Source: Paenibacillus senegalimassiliensis (GTDB lineage Bacteria; Bacillota; Bacilli; Paenibacillales; Paenibacillaceae). From it: a stretch of 64,000 nt of DNA. This document shows positions 18,501 to 26,095 of this stretch, in pieces (within the stretch, counting starts at the first letter, position 1; every line of letters begins with the position of its first letter). The translations under genes were made by a program, and so were the position numbers. The notes beneath the pieces are model-generated. The model searched no databases, was not told where the DNA came from, and saw only the letters and a program-made list of their open reading frames with translations. The stretch covers positions 481,368 to 545,367 of the forward strand of contig NZ_LN909045.1 of assembly GCF_001486585.1 (NCBI RefSeq), read 5' to 3'.

Positions 18501-20443
18501 ATGATGAAATTGGTCGGATGCTGAAGCAGACTGACCCGCTGGGTCAGACCGAAACATATAGCTATGATCATAATGGGAACGTAATTCAGTATATTGATCG
18601 GAAAGGTCAAACCCATACGTATCAATATAGTACCCGGAATTTATTAACTCAGGACAGTACCCAAGACGAAATTATTGCCTACACTTATGATAATATGGGT
18701 AATCGATTGAGCATGAAGGATATGACCGGCACAACAAGCTATGCATATGCACCTACGGGTGAACTAACACGCCTGTCTTACCCGGATGATGCTGTGCTCA
18801 CAATGGATTATGACAAACGCGGAGTGCGATTAAGTCAAACCTTCACTTCTGGAAACTACAAATTAACTACAGGAACAACGTATCAGGGAGCTGCGGCACT
18901 TCCTCAAAGGCTTCAAGTGCAGAATAGCACGGGTAGTGAAATTGCCAGTTTGTCTTATAAATACAAACTCAATAATAGCCTGGGGCAAACAACGACTGGG
19001 ACGGGGCTAGATAAAGTCTATAACTATACTGGGTTTAACTTGACTGGACTTGGTATTCGTAGTAATGGAAGCACCATTAAACAATATATGTACGGCTACG
19101 ATAACAATCGTAATATCACGAGCCAAAATGATAGTGGTGCAAGTTACACCTATGCCTATGATGTGTTAAACCGTATTAAGACCTCTTCTGAATTTAATGA
19201 AACTTACAGCTATGATAAACGGGACAATCGTAAGAGTCTCACTAGTGACCTTGCTCCTAAGATTCCAACTGCGGCATCGTATGGATATGATATGAGAAAC
19301 CGGCTAACCACTGCAACGGTGGGTGGTACAAGCATTAACTATGCATATAACGGCGATGGATTGATGGTAAGTCGTATGAAGAATAATCTGCTCACTAGGT
19401 ATTACTATGATGACCGTCAACTTCTTGTAGCAGAGGGAACCGTTAATGCTGGAACGGTTGCTATTAATTACGGTTATGTATTTGATGCAATGGGAGAATT
19501 AGTGGGGCGACAAGTCCAAAATGAAAATAAATTGCAATATTATATCCTGAACGGACATGGAGATGTCGTTGAACTTCGAGATGCTTCAGGAAATATCCTA
19601 AATAGCTACAGCTATGATATCTGGGGTAACCCATTGGTGGTACAGGAAACCCAGCCTAATGCGCTTCGTTATTCAGGTGAATATTGGGACGAGGACACCG
19701 GCCTTCAGTATTTGCGCGCACGTTGGTATGATCCGGCAACCGCAAGGTTTATGGGTGAGGATACGTATCAGGGGGAACTTACAAATCCGTTAAGTTTGAA
19801 TTTGTATACGTATGTGCTTAGTAATCCGCTCATTTATACGGATCCGAGTGGGCAGAAAGTTTGGTTAATACATGGGACCTTTTCAAACAATGATACTTGG
19901 ACTTCTGATTTTGTAGAATATGTGGAGGAACTGTTTGGGGAATCTAGTGGAACTCTTGAGTGGACCGGAAAAAATAGTAAGGGGGCTCGTTCAGCCGCTG
20001 CTGAGGATTTCGTTGATACAGTATATAACTGGCATAGCCAAAATCCAAATGAACCTATTAGGCTAGTTGGACATAGTCATGGAGGAAATGTTGCTATTAT
20101 ATTGTCGAATCTTCTGGAGAATAAAGGAATGAAGGTAGAAACATTAATTACCGTCGCAACTCCTGTAAGAGAATATAAGCTGGAAACTGAGGTTGGGCAG
20201 CATATTCATATGTATAATAATAGAGATATTGTCCAAGAAGATATGGGAGGTAGTTGGTGGTGGGCAGGTTCGACTTTTACAAGGAAATTTAAAGGTGCGG
20301 ATAACGTGCGTGCTAAAGATGGAGAAACTGGTACAAGAATTCAGTCCCACTCTACCATGCATAGTAATGTTCCAATCTGGAAGAAATATATTGAACCGAT
20401 ATTGAAACTCGATGATTACTCACACTCAGATGGTTCATTTTAA
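15557..20443 (+). CDS. Secreted RHS/YD-repeat polymorphic toxin with alpha/beta-hydrolase tip
   Basis: 1628 residues; ATG 15557 with AAGGAG at 15545-15550. Signal peptide about 1-28, then an N-terminal region to about 190. From about 200 a long run of YD repeats (recurring YxYDxxGR/N, e.g. YTYDAYGRIL, YSYDHNGN) forms the predicted RHS shell. The conserved core end RARWYDP (about 1387) and DPSG (1429-1432) marks the tip boundary. The tip (1433-1628) is a lipase/esterase-like domain: oxyanion strand VWLIHGTFSNNDTW, nucleophile elbow GHSHGG with Ser1507, possible acid Asp1557 and His1598 or His1602. Followed by a membrane protein that may be its immunity factor. AT-rich and unlike the flanking genes, suggesting transfer. 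Confidence 0.9.
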   Translation: MKKYICGILAFILLFITLVSPNSSPSVSADNSIAPNIGADRDTVTSTVYPEADVSQQPDVDINPDEYITISTVTERFQVEREWVLQELLKGYFLHEIYQGLLRQESGSSYEEFMQLHYPERRVDPLFAASITDDVYGGEHTVTEDVYITPPSITDSVYLMALDYDSIALERQDIKMSNAPYTVGADDDQISTLDGSLRIETTDLYLQGINGMDFALTRIYDSALSKDRMTVDTNRWRNETRETKEERRFNIGKGWIWDVPYLKTEEGVEYIYLPDLGTFVIDDGNELVGYPWDNLDFGEVSESRLEELDDNFDVDDADYVLFDYVAGINTYFTSNGDVVLITNQYGNHIKFSWGSSGLSGVFVYAGKGELVSYLWTSFSNQRIEIKAYDMATAETQIVTYRKITMEGENRDQEVLTEVIDPVGRSTKYGYYIQENLFNLIHGYEYYTGTNRMIYWGRNDWAILTSIEYPTKAMVQYGYAGSPERHIGEIAVEQQPAYKVRDLFYSTTQDTEYSSINIEMEGDIGKVYGQSDTFSATVDNGLTRTVYAYEKNFTGNRRPVVVYLAKTTVESLDKQMRQETNYTYDRAKYRSVPIQVQSRSYTDSRPSSTITTKKTYDDWGYITSETNPMGITTTYEYDYYVNYNVRKWSPTKIKVPVSASNSLTTSYIYNNATATLSQGKVQDNSSQILGQVDYQYDAFGSPIQIQIKGDTVDTMVNQVFAYGPSKVQQSVQVTPSNGGASTTILKQASYDSRGNVLSYTDGNTNSTTTKYDAIGRPIAQTYSDGSQISSVYHDATNTTVITEPNGMKITYEYDPFGRLIRETNARGSMNYQYDEFNRLLKTTDAEGYVTRYTYDAYGRILSENDGVSTTTYVYNDALRTKTVTDGEGNQVRETYDILDRLIKTEEIQPSGTLVLTSYVYDKYGPLLSSTDANGNTTIYTYDVLSRLVSVTDAEGKTTSYSYNMAGDMIKLTYADGEKLTKSYDEIGRMLKQTDPLGQTETYSYDHNGNVIQYIDRKGQTHTYQYSTRNLLTQDSTQDEIIAYTYDNMGNRLSMKDMTGTTSYAYAPTGELTRLSYPDDAVLTMDYDKRGVRLSQTFTSGNYKLTTGTTYQGAAALPQRLQVQNSTGSEIASLSYKYKLNNSLGQTTTGTGLDKVYNYTGFNLTGLGIRSNGSTIKQYMYGYDNNRNITSQNDSGASYTYAYDVLNRIKTSSEFNETYSYDKRDNRKSLTSDLAPKIPTAASYGYDMRNRLTTATVGGTSINYAYNGDGLMVSRMKNNLLTRYYYDDRQLLVAEGTVNAGTVAINYGYVFDAMGELVGRQVQNENKLQYYILNGHGDVVELRDASGNILNSYSYDIWGNPLVVQETQPNALRYSGEYWDEDTGLQYLRARWYDPATARFMGEDTYQGELTNPLSLNLYTYVLSNPLIYTDPSGQKVWLIHGTFSNNDTWTSDFVEYVEELFGESSGTLEWTGKNSKGARSAAAEDFVDTVYNWHSQNPNEPIRLVGHSHGGNVAIILSNLLENKGMKVETLITVATPVREYKLETEVGQHIHMYNNRDIVQEDMGGSWWWAGSTFTRKFKGADNVRAKDGETGTRIQSHSTMHSNVPIWKKYIEPILKLDDYSHSDGSF

Positions 20444-20487
20444 TTTAGAATATGATCTGAATTAAACTAGACATTAAGGGGGAGCCT

Positions 20488-21114
20488 ATGAATATAGTGT
20501 TACGGATTTTAAGCATTACATTAAGTATTGTCGGTTTTTCATCTTTTACATGGTTTTTGCTGGGATCAACTGCATATTTCCAGCGGGGTATGGATATCAT
20601 TGGGACTACATATCTATGGGGTGGGGGCGTCCCGATTTTATTATTGAGTATTCTATTTCTAGTTTTTTTCATTAAGAAATGGATTCCGACGAGTACAACA
20701 GATAATGTTGGATTTTATGCCCTAGCAGTATTATCAGTACTTCTTTCTGTTGCATTAATTCAAAGTGTTGCTACTCAGGGGTGGTCCGACGAGAAAGTTC
20801 GGAGCGACACATTAAAAATGACCACTGATAGAGCTTATGAATATCAAATTAATTTAATTAATTTGTTTCAACGGAATAGCCGTGCAGAGTTATATCTCAA
20901 GAAGTTAAGTACTGGAGAGGAGCAAGTAATTCCAATTGCTATTCAGACACAAGAAATGAATACCCTCTCGATGGGCAAGGTTAACAATTGGGCAAGGCTT
21001 GAGCCAACGGAAGATAAAAAGCTGTATGTACTGCGTATGACTGAAGAACTTGGCATACCTGAGGAAAATTTCATTGTTCATGTTGAGGAAGGGAAGGCTA
21101 GCAGGTTGGAATAA
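20488..21114 (+). CDS. Putative membrane immunity protein for the RHS hydrolase tip
   Basis: 208 residues; GGGGGAG site 9 bp before ATG 20488. Three hydrophobic segments near 7-30, 45-66 and 74-95, then a soluble C-terminal half (about 105-208) without a recognised motif. It starts 44 bp after the toxin stop and ends at a strong terminator, the standard position of an immunity gene. A membrane immunity protein would make sense against a lipid-directed hydrolase acting at the membrane, but the pairing rests on position only. It could instead be an unrelated membrane protein. Confidence 0.6.
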   Translation: MNIVLRILSITLSIVGFSSFTWFLLGSTAYFQRGMDIIGTTYLWGGGVPILLLSILFLVFFIKKWIPTSTTDNVGFYALAVLSVLLSVALIQSVATQGWSDEKVRSDTLKMTTDRAYEYQINLINLFQRNSRAELYLKKLSTGEEQVIPIAIQTQEMNTLSMGKVNNWARLEPTEDKKLYVLRMTEELGIPEENFIVHVEEGKASRLE

Positions 21115-21123
21115 TTGACTATA

Positions 21124-21167
21124 GCCGCCTCTAAGGGCTTTATGCCTTTTTAGGCGGCTTCTTTTTT
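21124..21167 (+). terminator. Intrinsic terminator after the first toxin/immunity module
   Basis: Stem GCCGCCTCTAA pairing with TTAGGCGGC across a short loop (with AGGGC/GCC inside), followed by CTTCTTTTTTT. Confidence 0.85.
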
Positions 21168-21178
21168 TAAGCAGAGGA

Positions 21179-22081
21179 ATGGTGAAACCGACCAGCGGAG
21201 TGCAATACTACCAGTTGAATGGTCATGGGGATGTCGTGGGGTTGACCGATAGCCAAGGCAACCAACTCAATACGTACACCTACGACATTTGGGGTAACCC
21301 GGAAACGGAGGAAGAGACCGTGCCAAACATCTTCCGTTATTCCGGCGAATACTGGGACAACACCACTGACTTGCAATACCTTCGCGCCCGCTGGTACGAC
21401 CCGAATACTGGTAGATTTGTGTCTAAAGACCATATGAGGTACACATCAAATCATAAAAGCTTTGAAAGAGCGGCTTCCAAAGGAAATCGAGCTTACACAT
21501 CTGCTATGGCTGATGTTGTTTTTAGATGGAACATTTTGATGATATTATATTTGCGCTTACTTTATTGCAAGGTGTTAATAGTATTAAAGTAAAGGGAGGA
21601 ACTATAAAGTCAAAGGAATGTAATTGTTTTATCGCAGGAACCAAAGTCCAAACAGACGAGGGTGATAAACCTATCGAAGAAATCGAGGTAGGGGATAAGA
21701 TCTTGCTAAGTCTGACGAGACTGGAGAAGTAGCATACAAGGAAGTTGTTGGGCTGTTCCAAAAGCGGGCTGTTGAAATCTACTATGTTCACATTGGAAAT
21801 GAAGTAATTCAGACGACAGCAGAGCATCCATCCTGGGTCTATGGCAAGGGATGGATAGAAGTTAAAGACCTGATAATTGGCGAATTACTTGTTTCCAGTG
21901 ATGGTACTACACTACACTGGCTATAGACAAGATTGAAAAAGAGTCGCAAGATGCAACCGTTTATAACTTTGAGGTTAAGGACTTTCACTTTTACTTTGTT
22001 TCCAATCTTGGAATATGGGTACAAATTGTGCCACTAAGAATAAAGGCAACGAGTTTAGAGGGGGAAGTAGACGGATTGTAA
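21179..22081 (+). pseudogene. Displaced RHS tip with core segment and broken Hint domain
   Basis: Begins abruptly after the terminator with about 80 residues of RHS core end (YQLNGHGDVVGLTDSQGN, YDIWGNPETEEE, YLRARWYDPNTGRF) closely matching the functional RHS gene at about 19540-19760, then a pre-toxin region and a Hint domain (CFIAGTKVQTDEGDKPIEE, TTAEHPSWVYGKGW, FHFYFVSNLGIWV). The reading frame is broken at least three times: near 21525, at about 21706 (one base missing) and at about 21910 (extra bases). No toxin follows; the IS30 remnant begins about 100 bp later. The core segment uses more GC-rich codons than the resident RHS, pointing to another source. An orphan-tip cassette that has decayed. 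Confidence 0.85.
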
Positions 22082-22186
22082 AATGAAGTGCGACACCTAC
22101 TGGAAATAAAAAAACAAAAGGCCCATGGCCGGATTCGTGTAGAATGAAGGCTCCTAGACCACGCATTCACACAAGGAGAATCCACC

Positions 22187-23061
22187 ATGAGCTACAGACA
22201 TCTTAGCGTAGTCGAACGCAGCAAGCTAGAAATCCTCCACCAGCAAGGAAAAAGTACCCGAGTGATTGCCAAGGAACTGGGCAGACATCATGCCACCATT
22301 GGCCGTGAACTCCGTCGAAACGTAGGGCTGGAGCCATACCGTGCCGAACGTTCTCAGGAGGACTACACCCAAAGGCGCAAGCGTTGCACCCCTGCTGGGA
22401 AATGGACACCGGAGCAAGCGGCGATCATTGAAGAGAAGCTACAGGCAACGTGGTCTCCTGAACAAATCGTGCAGCGACTTCGTCAAGAAGGGCTGCCTAT
22501 GGTATGCTTCAAAACCATCTATCGCTGGCTGTATACAGGCCGTCTGGTGAAAGGCGCGCTTACCGTCCTCAGACACAAAGGGAAGCGGCAGAGGCCAGCA
22601 GAGACACGTGGTAAATTCACGGTGGTAAGACGATCTCTCAGCGTCCAAAAGAGGTTCGTTCCCGGGAAAGCTTCGCCCATTGGGAGTTGGATCGCGGTAA
22701 AAGCAAGGGCTACGTAGCCACGTTCATTGAACGAAAGACTCGCTGGTACACGGCCATTCGTATGCCTGACCGTACCGCTTTGTCCATGGAAATAGCCATT
22801 GGTGTAGCGGCCTCTCAGTACCCTGCTCGTGCCTTTCATACGGCTACCGTTTGCCTATTATGCCACCCTCGAAGCCACTCATGACGTTCAGGTGTATTTT
22901 GCAGATCCGTATTCCTCCTGGCAACGCGGCTCCAATGAGAACGCCAATGGTCTCTTGCGGGAGTTTTTCCCCAAGGGCACCGGTCTCGCCCAAATTACCG
23001 ATGAAGCCTTGAGGACGCCCTGCGATTGATTAACCACAGACCACGAAAATGCTTGGGTTGA
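22187..23061 (+). mobile_element. Broken IS30-family insertion sequence
   Basis: The transposase starts at ATG 22187 (AAGGAG upstream) with an IS30 helix-turn-helix (YRHLSVVERSKLEILHQQGK, VIAKELGRHHATIGRELRRN). The frame is lost near 22650, resumes as SKGYVATFIERKTRWYTA, is interrupted near 22850 where the catalytic-domain stretch is missing bases, and resumes as FADPYSSWQRGSNENANG (DDE domain, last acidic region). A further shift near 23010 leaves DALRLINHRPRKCLGW in another frame, then sequence stops being IS-like near 23061. At least three frameshifts and no clear right inverted repeat: a dead, truncated copy. Confidence 0.88.
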
Positions 23062-23152
23062 CAATCCGTCTATTATAAAGAGAAAGATCATTCTACTATT
23101 GGTGTTATTGTTACTGAAGATGGAAAAGTGAAAAGTTGGAGCGGATGGAAAT
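23062..23152 (+). pseudogene. C-terminal remnant of a toxin tip
   Basis: An open stretch immediately after the IS30 remnant reads SVYYKEKDHSTIGVIVTEDG and then KVKSWSGWK before TGA at 23150-23152. It has no start and looks like the last 30 residues of a toxin domain whose upstream part was replaced by the IS. It is followed by a small membrane protein in the immunity position. Confidence 0.5.
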
Positions 23153-23179
23153 GAATTTTCGAAGGAGTGAATTGGGGTT

Positions 23180-23413
23180 ATGGAATGGTTTGTACTATTA
23201 TCAATTGGTTTGTGCCTACTTTTATTCCCAGGGTTTTTCTCGAAAATCGGATGGTTTAATTTTGATAACTTAAATGGAAATGAAGCCACATGGGAGAAGG
23301 ACTATAAAAAACACACTATTACAAGAAAGGCTTTGTACGTATATAGGATGATTGGTATACTTTTGGTTGTTATAGGTGTGATAAAGATATTCTTTATGTA
23401 CTTCAAGCTTTAG
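23180..23413 (+). CDS. Small two-helix membrane protein, possible orphan immunity protein
   Basis: 77 residues; AAGGAG at 23162-23167, ATG 23180. Hydrophobic segments near 3-22 and 55-74 flank a polar loop (NLNGNEATWEKDYKKHTITR). It follows the toxin-tip remnant by 27 bp and ends before a terminator, the place expected for an immunity gene whose toxin has been lost. No family recognised. Confidence 0.6.
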   Translation: MEWFVLLSIGLCLLLFPGFFSKIGWFNFDNLNGNEATWEKDYKKHTITRKALYVYRMIGILLVVIGVIKIFFMYFKL

Positions 23414-23450
23414 TAGTTGCTTTATTAAAATATAAACGAATTTCTCTATA

Positions 23451-23490
23451 GCCACATGCGAGTGTAACAAATCCATGTGGTTTTTTCTTT
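23451..23490 (+). terminator. Intrinsic terminator
   Basis: Stem CCACATG (23452-23458) and CATGTGG (23474-23480) followed by TTTTTTCTTTTTC. Confidence 0.8.
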
Positions 23491-23496
23491 TTCTTG

Positions 23497-23550
23497 TAGC
23501 CCCACCCAGTGCCAAATGAATCGGGGGCCTTGTCCAATCAAACTTAACCC
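23497..23550 (+). repeat. Intercassette motif, copy A
   Basis: About 54 bp containing CCCCACCCAGTGCCAAATGA then ATCGGGGGCCTTGTCC and AATCAAACTTAACC. Related sequences lie just after terminators at 25003-25058 and 25806-25842 and near 27445-27495. Confidence 0.5.
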
Positions 23551-23652
23551 TCATCATACCCGTATGATATTCCCTAAATATAATTGTACGCACGTAAATG
23601 CTTTAATTCTCTAACCTAATTAACAATCGGCTTTGCATTTAACAGGTTCATT

Positions 23653-24609
23653 ATGGTCAGATACTACTATGATTGGGAAGGTTGGAGTGGGCCAGTAGCA
23701 AGCGTTATAAATTTCTTGATTCTAGATGATATAAACACGCTACGTGATCCCAATTCATCTGATTTAGCCAAGGGTCTGTCGATTGCTGGATTTATTCCTG
23801 TGGGTAAAGTAATAAAAGTTGGAAAATTAGTTTTAACATTGGCGAATAGTACCGGAAAAACAGTTAAGAAAGAATTTAAGCTAGTTGATAAAGCTTTAGA
23901 CTTTTCAAAGAAGTGTAACTGTTTCACCGCAGGAACTAAGGTGTTAACAGACGAAGGGGAGAAAAATATCGAAGACATTCAGGTCGAAGATATGGTTCTT
24001 GCCAAGGATGAAGAGACTGGGGACCAGGCTTACAAGGAAGTCACGCATTTATATCGAAATGATAAGGAAATTATTTATGAACTGGCAGTAGGCGACCAAA
24101 TCATCGAGACGACCGACAATCATCCGTTTTGGGTGGAAGGTAAGGGTTGGGTACTAGCGGCTGATTTGCAGGTGGGAGATGAACTACAGCAGAACAACGG
24201 AAATACCTTGACGATTGACAACATCAATATTGTTAAGCATGATGAAATGGTTAAGGTGTATAACTTTACTGTTGCTGATTTCCACACGTACTATGTTAGC
24301 AGTTTGGGGATTTGGGTTCATAATATTAATTGTGGTGATAAGACTCCAGGAGGAAGAATATTTACCAAACATGGGGCTGAGAGAGCAGATGAACGGGGAT
24401 TTACCTCAGAAACCATTGATAATATTATAAACAATAATAAAAAGAACAGAGTCAAGGAAATTGGAGATGATGGTAAGGCTCAATGGAGATACCAAGACAG
24501 TCGTGGCAATACCGTAATTACGGATGAGTGGGGAGAAAATGTAGTTACCGTTTATTCATATCCTCAAGGTAAAAATCATGGGAATTATATCCCGAAACCT
24601 AAGAAATAG
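23653..24609 (+). CDS. Orphan RHS tip: pre-toxin region, Hint domain and DUF4258-like toxin
   Basis: 318 residues from ATG 23653 (weak AGG upstream); there is no signal peptide or RHS core, so it is a displaced tip cassette that may be silent until recombined onto a core. Residues 1-88 are a hydrophobic pre-toxin linker (GLSIAGFIPVGKVIKVGKL). Residues 90-224 are a Hint autoprocessing domain: Cys90 in CFTAGTKVLTDEG, TTDNHPFWVEGKGW, and terminal His223-Asn224. The remaining tip (225-318) starts near GRIFTKHGAERADERGF and resembles small BECR-fold RNase-like DUF4258 domains (His then Arg-Glu-Arg-Gly). Cleavage after Asn224 would free it. The immunity gene follows 10 bp later. Confidence 0.8.
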   Translation: MVRYYYDWEGWSGPVASVINFLILDDINTLRDPNSSDLAKGLSIAGFIPVGKVIKVGKLVLTLANSTGKTVKKEFKLVDKALDFSKKCNCFTAGTKVLTDEGEKNIEDIQVEDMVLAKDEETGDQAYKEVTHLYRNDKEIIYELAVGDQIIETTDNHPFWVEGKGWVLAADLQVGDELQQNNGNTLTIDNINIVKHDEMVKVYNFTVADFHTYYVSSLGIWVHNINCGDKTPGGRIFTKHGAERADERGFTSETIDNIINNNKKNRVKEIGDDGKAQWRYQDSRGNTVITDEWGENVVTVYSYPQGKNHGNYIPKPKK

Positions 24610-24619
24610 GAGGTCGTTT

Positions 24620-24955
24620 ATGAAAGATTCTTTTATAAAATTAGTTAACGAAGTAGATTATGATATTATCCCAGGGCTGTCATCTGAAATTCGCGATTGT
24701 TTAGACTATAATGACAAGGTTTTAGACTGCCAAATTGATATTTCCAAAGACAAAGTATATTGTGTAAACGTTAGGTTGCATGAATACACGTTGCCGAATA
24801 TTAAAAGTGTATTTTCTTCTTTGGTGCAATTTATTCAATATACTTCCACGTTTTATATTAGAAATGATACCGAGCATAACACCGAGTACTTATTATTATC
24901 ACAAAGCAAGAGAGATCTAACTTTTTATTGCGAAATTGTATTTAGACCACAGTAA
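24620..24955 (+). CDS. Putative immunity protein for the Hint/DUF4258-like tip
   Basis: 111 residues; ATG 24620 with a perfect AGGAGGT at 24608-24614 that overlaps the end of the toxin gene, so the two are translationally linked. Soluble alpha/beta-looking protein (FIKLVNEVDYDIIPGLSSEI near the start, LTFYCEIVFRPQ at the end). No family recognised. The adjacency and coupling are the evidence for an immunity role. Confidence 0.65.
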   Translation: MKDSFIKLVNEVDYDIIPGLSSEIRDCLDYNDKVLDCQIDISKDKVYCVNVRLHEYTLPNIKSVFSSLVQFIQYTSTFYIRNDTEHNTEYLLLSQSKRDLTFYCEIVFRPQ

Positions 24956-24967
24956 TGGTCAATGCAT

Positions 24968-25004
24968 AGACCTTGGGGGCGGCAAAACTCAAGGTCTTTC
25001 TCTT
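24968..25004 (+). terminator. Intrinsic terminator
   Basis: Stem AGACCTTG (24968-24975) and CAAGGTCT (24990-24997) followed by TTCTCTT. The stem belongs to the same sequence type as those at 25765 and 31635. Confidence 0.7.
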
Positions 25005-25058
25005 ACCCCCACCCCGTGGCGAATAAATCAGGCGGACATGTACAAAAAATTAACCTAT
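25003..25058 (+). repeat. Intercassette motif, copy B
   Basis: CCCCCACCCCGTGGCGAATA then AATCAGGCGGACATGTAC and TTAACC; by eye about two-thirds identical to the motif at 23497-23550, in the same place relative to the preceding terminator. Confidence 0.5.
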
Positions 25059-25109
25059 CCAAACGTAAAATATAAGATTACTAACTAGACAAAAAAGTAG
25101 GTGTTCTTT

Positions 25110-25691
25110 TTGAGAGAATTTGGTAACAGTCAAGTTTTTTCAATAAAATATGAGTTTACTAACAACCCCTATGATGAAATAGGAATTATCGGTAACTCAT
25201 GGGGAGTATTTGAACTTTGGGTAAATGGGAAAGAACTTTGTAGATTCTTAAGAAATAATCAAGAATGTAATTATGAATGGAACTTAATTTATTTAGTAGA
25301 TTGGATAAGTAAGAACCTAAATAATATTTTATATGATGAAGAATTCCCTCTACCTGTCAATGGTAAAACTACGTTAGAATTATTGATAAATAGTAGCGAA
25401 TTTAATTCTGATAATGATGATGAGTTTGATGAGTGGTTTAGCGCAAAGCAAGATTGGGAGTTTAAGCATTCATGGATTTCTAGTAGGGGAGGGTCTTACT
25501 TACCTGGGATTTACTTTAGGAGGAGTGGCGAGCAGATTGAAATTTCCTGGGATAACGAAGGGATATATAATGATGAGGTTTCATTTCCCTACATGACTGG
25601 CGTAGAATATGTTCCAATTGAAGTTTTTGAAGCAGTTGTGAAAGAATTTATTGGTGATTTTTTAAATTATGAAGCACAATATAACAGATAG
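25110..25691 (+). CDS. Uncharacterised soluble protein, candidate orphan immunity protein
   Basis: 193 residues from a TTG at 25110 with GTAGGTG 7 bp upstream; a GTG at 25101 would overlap that site. Acidic, aromatic-rich soluble protein with ELWVNGKELCRFL near the N-terminus and EWFSAKQDWEFKHSWISSR near the centre, C-terminal helical VFEAVVKEFIGDFLNYEA. I do not recognise a family with certainty. It stands alone between two terminators in an array of toxin/immunity genes with no toxin attached, so it may be a retained immunity gene. Confidence 0.6.
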   Translation: MREFGNSQVFSIKYEFTNNPYDEIGIIGNSWGVFELWVNGKELCRFLRNNQECNYEWNLIYLVDWISKNLNNILYDEEFPLPVNGKTTLELLINSSEFNSDNDDEFDEWFSAKQDWEFKHSWISSRGGSYLPGIYFRRSGEQIEISWDNEGIYNDEVSFPYMTGVEYVPIEVFEAVVKEFIGDFLNYEAQYNR

Positions 25692-25764
25692 GATTAGTTT
25701 TGATAAACTAATCAGTAAATTAATTCGGGGCTTAATAAATTATATATAAGAATTAGTACTGTTT

Positions 25765-25803
25765 TAACCTTGATTGGCTTTATGCTTCTCAAGGTTTCTT
25801 TTT
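25765..25803 (+). terminator. Intrinsic terminator
   Basis: AACCTTGATTGGC ... TCAAGGTT stem followed by TCTTTTTTT. Nearly the same hairpin closes the petrobactin-type operon at 31635-31670. Confidence 0.8.
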
Positions 25804-25805
25804 TT

Positions 25806-25842
25806 GCGGGGGCACATAAGCCTTGTAAATTGAATCAAACTA
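25806..25842 (+). repeat. Intercassette motif, copy D (partial)
   Basis: CGGGGGCACATAAGCCTTGT followed by AATTGAATCAAACTA, matching the right half of the motif at 23497-23550 with a small insertion. Again directly after a terminator. Confidence 0.35.
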
Positions 25843-25927
25843 CGGGGATATTACTGATTAAGGTGAAGAGGCGAAAGGAATCCCAACAGGGATATATTAA
25901 AGATTAAAAAAGGAGAAGCATGAAGCT

Positions 25928-26081
25928 ATGTTAGATGTTACGAACATAAAAGTTGATTTTGTCATAGTAGGTGAGGATTTCACAGGAGACAGCATGGTCT
26001 GTTAGTACGGGATATGAACCTTCACTTGATATTAATAAACAATTGTCAAAATTAGATTCTAACACCAGTGAAATGATTTAA
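25928..26081 (+). pseudogene. Frameshifted DUF4279-like immunity remnant
   Basis: ATG 25928 with AAAGGAG at 25909-25915. The product starts VTNIKVDFVIVGEDFTGDSM, which fits the opening of DUF4279 proteins, then stops at 26004; in another frame it continues STGYEPSLDINKQLSKLD to a stop at 26079-26081. The middle of the domain is also missing, so this is a decayed gene. Just upstream, 25860-25905 reads EEAKGIPTGIY before a stop, perhaps the end of its lost toxin. DUF4279 is common in immunity-type loci. Confidence 0.55.
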
Positions 26082-26095
26082 AAGGAGCAATGTAT

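Noticed and set aside
21526-21732. Separate small gene for the Hint N-terminus
   Set aside because: It is one frame of a broken tip; the sense continues in the other two frames on both sides of single-base changes.
23653-24609. True intein in a host gene
   Set aside because: The Cys-to-HN block is a Hint domain between a pre-toxin linker and a short tip, with no homing endonuclease and no Ser/Thr/Cys extein residue needed for splicing (it is followed by Ile-Asn-Cys). Toxin release is more likely.
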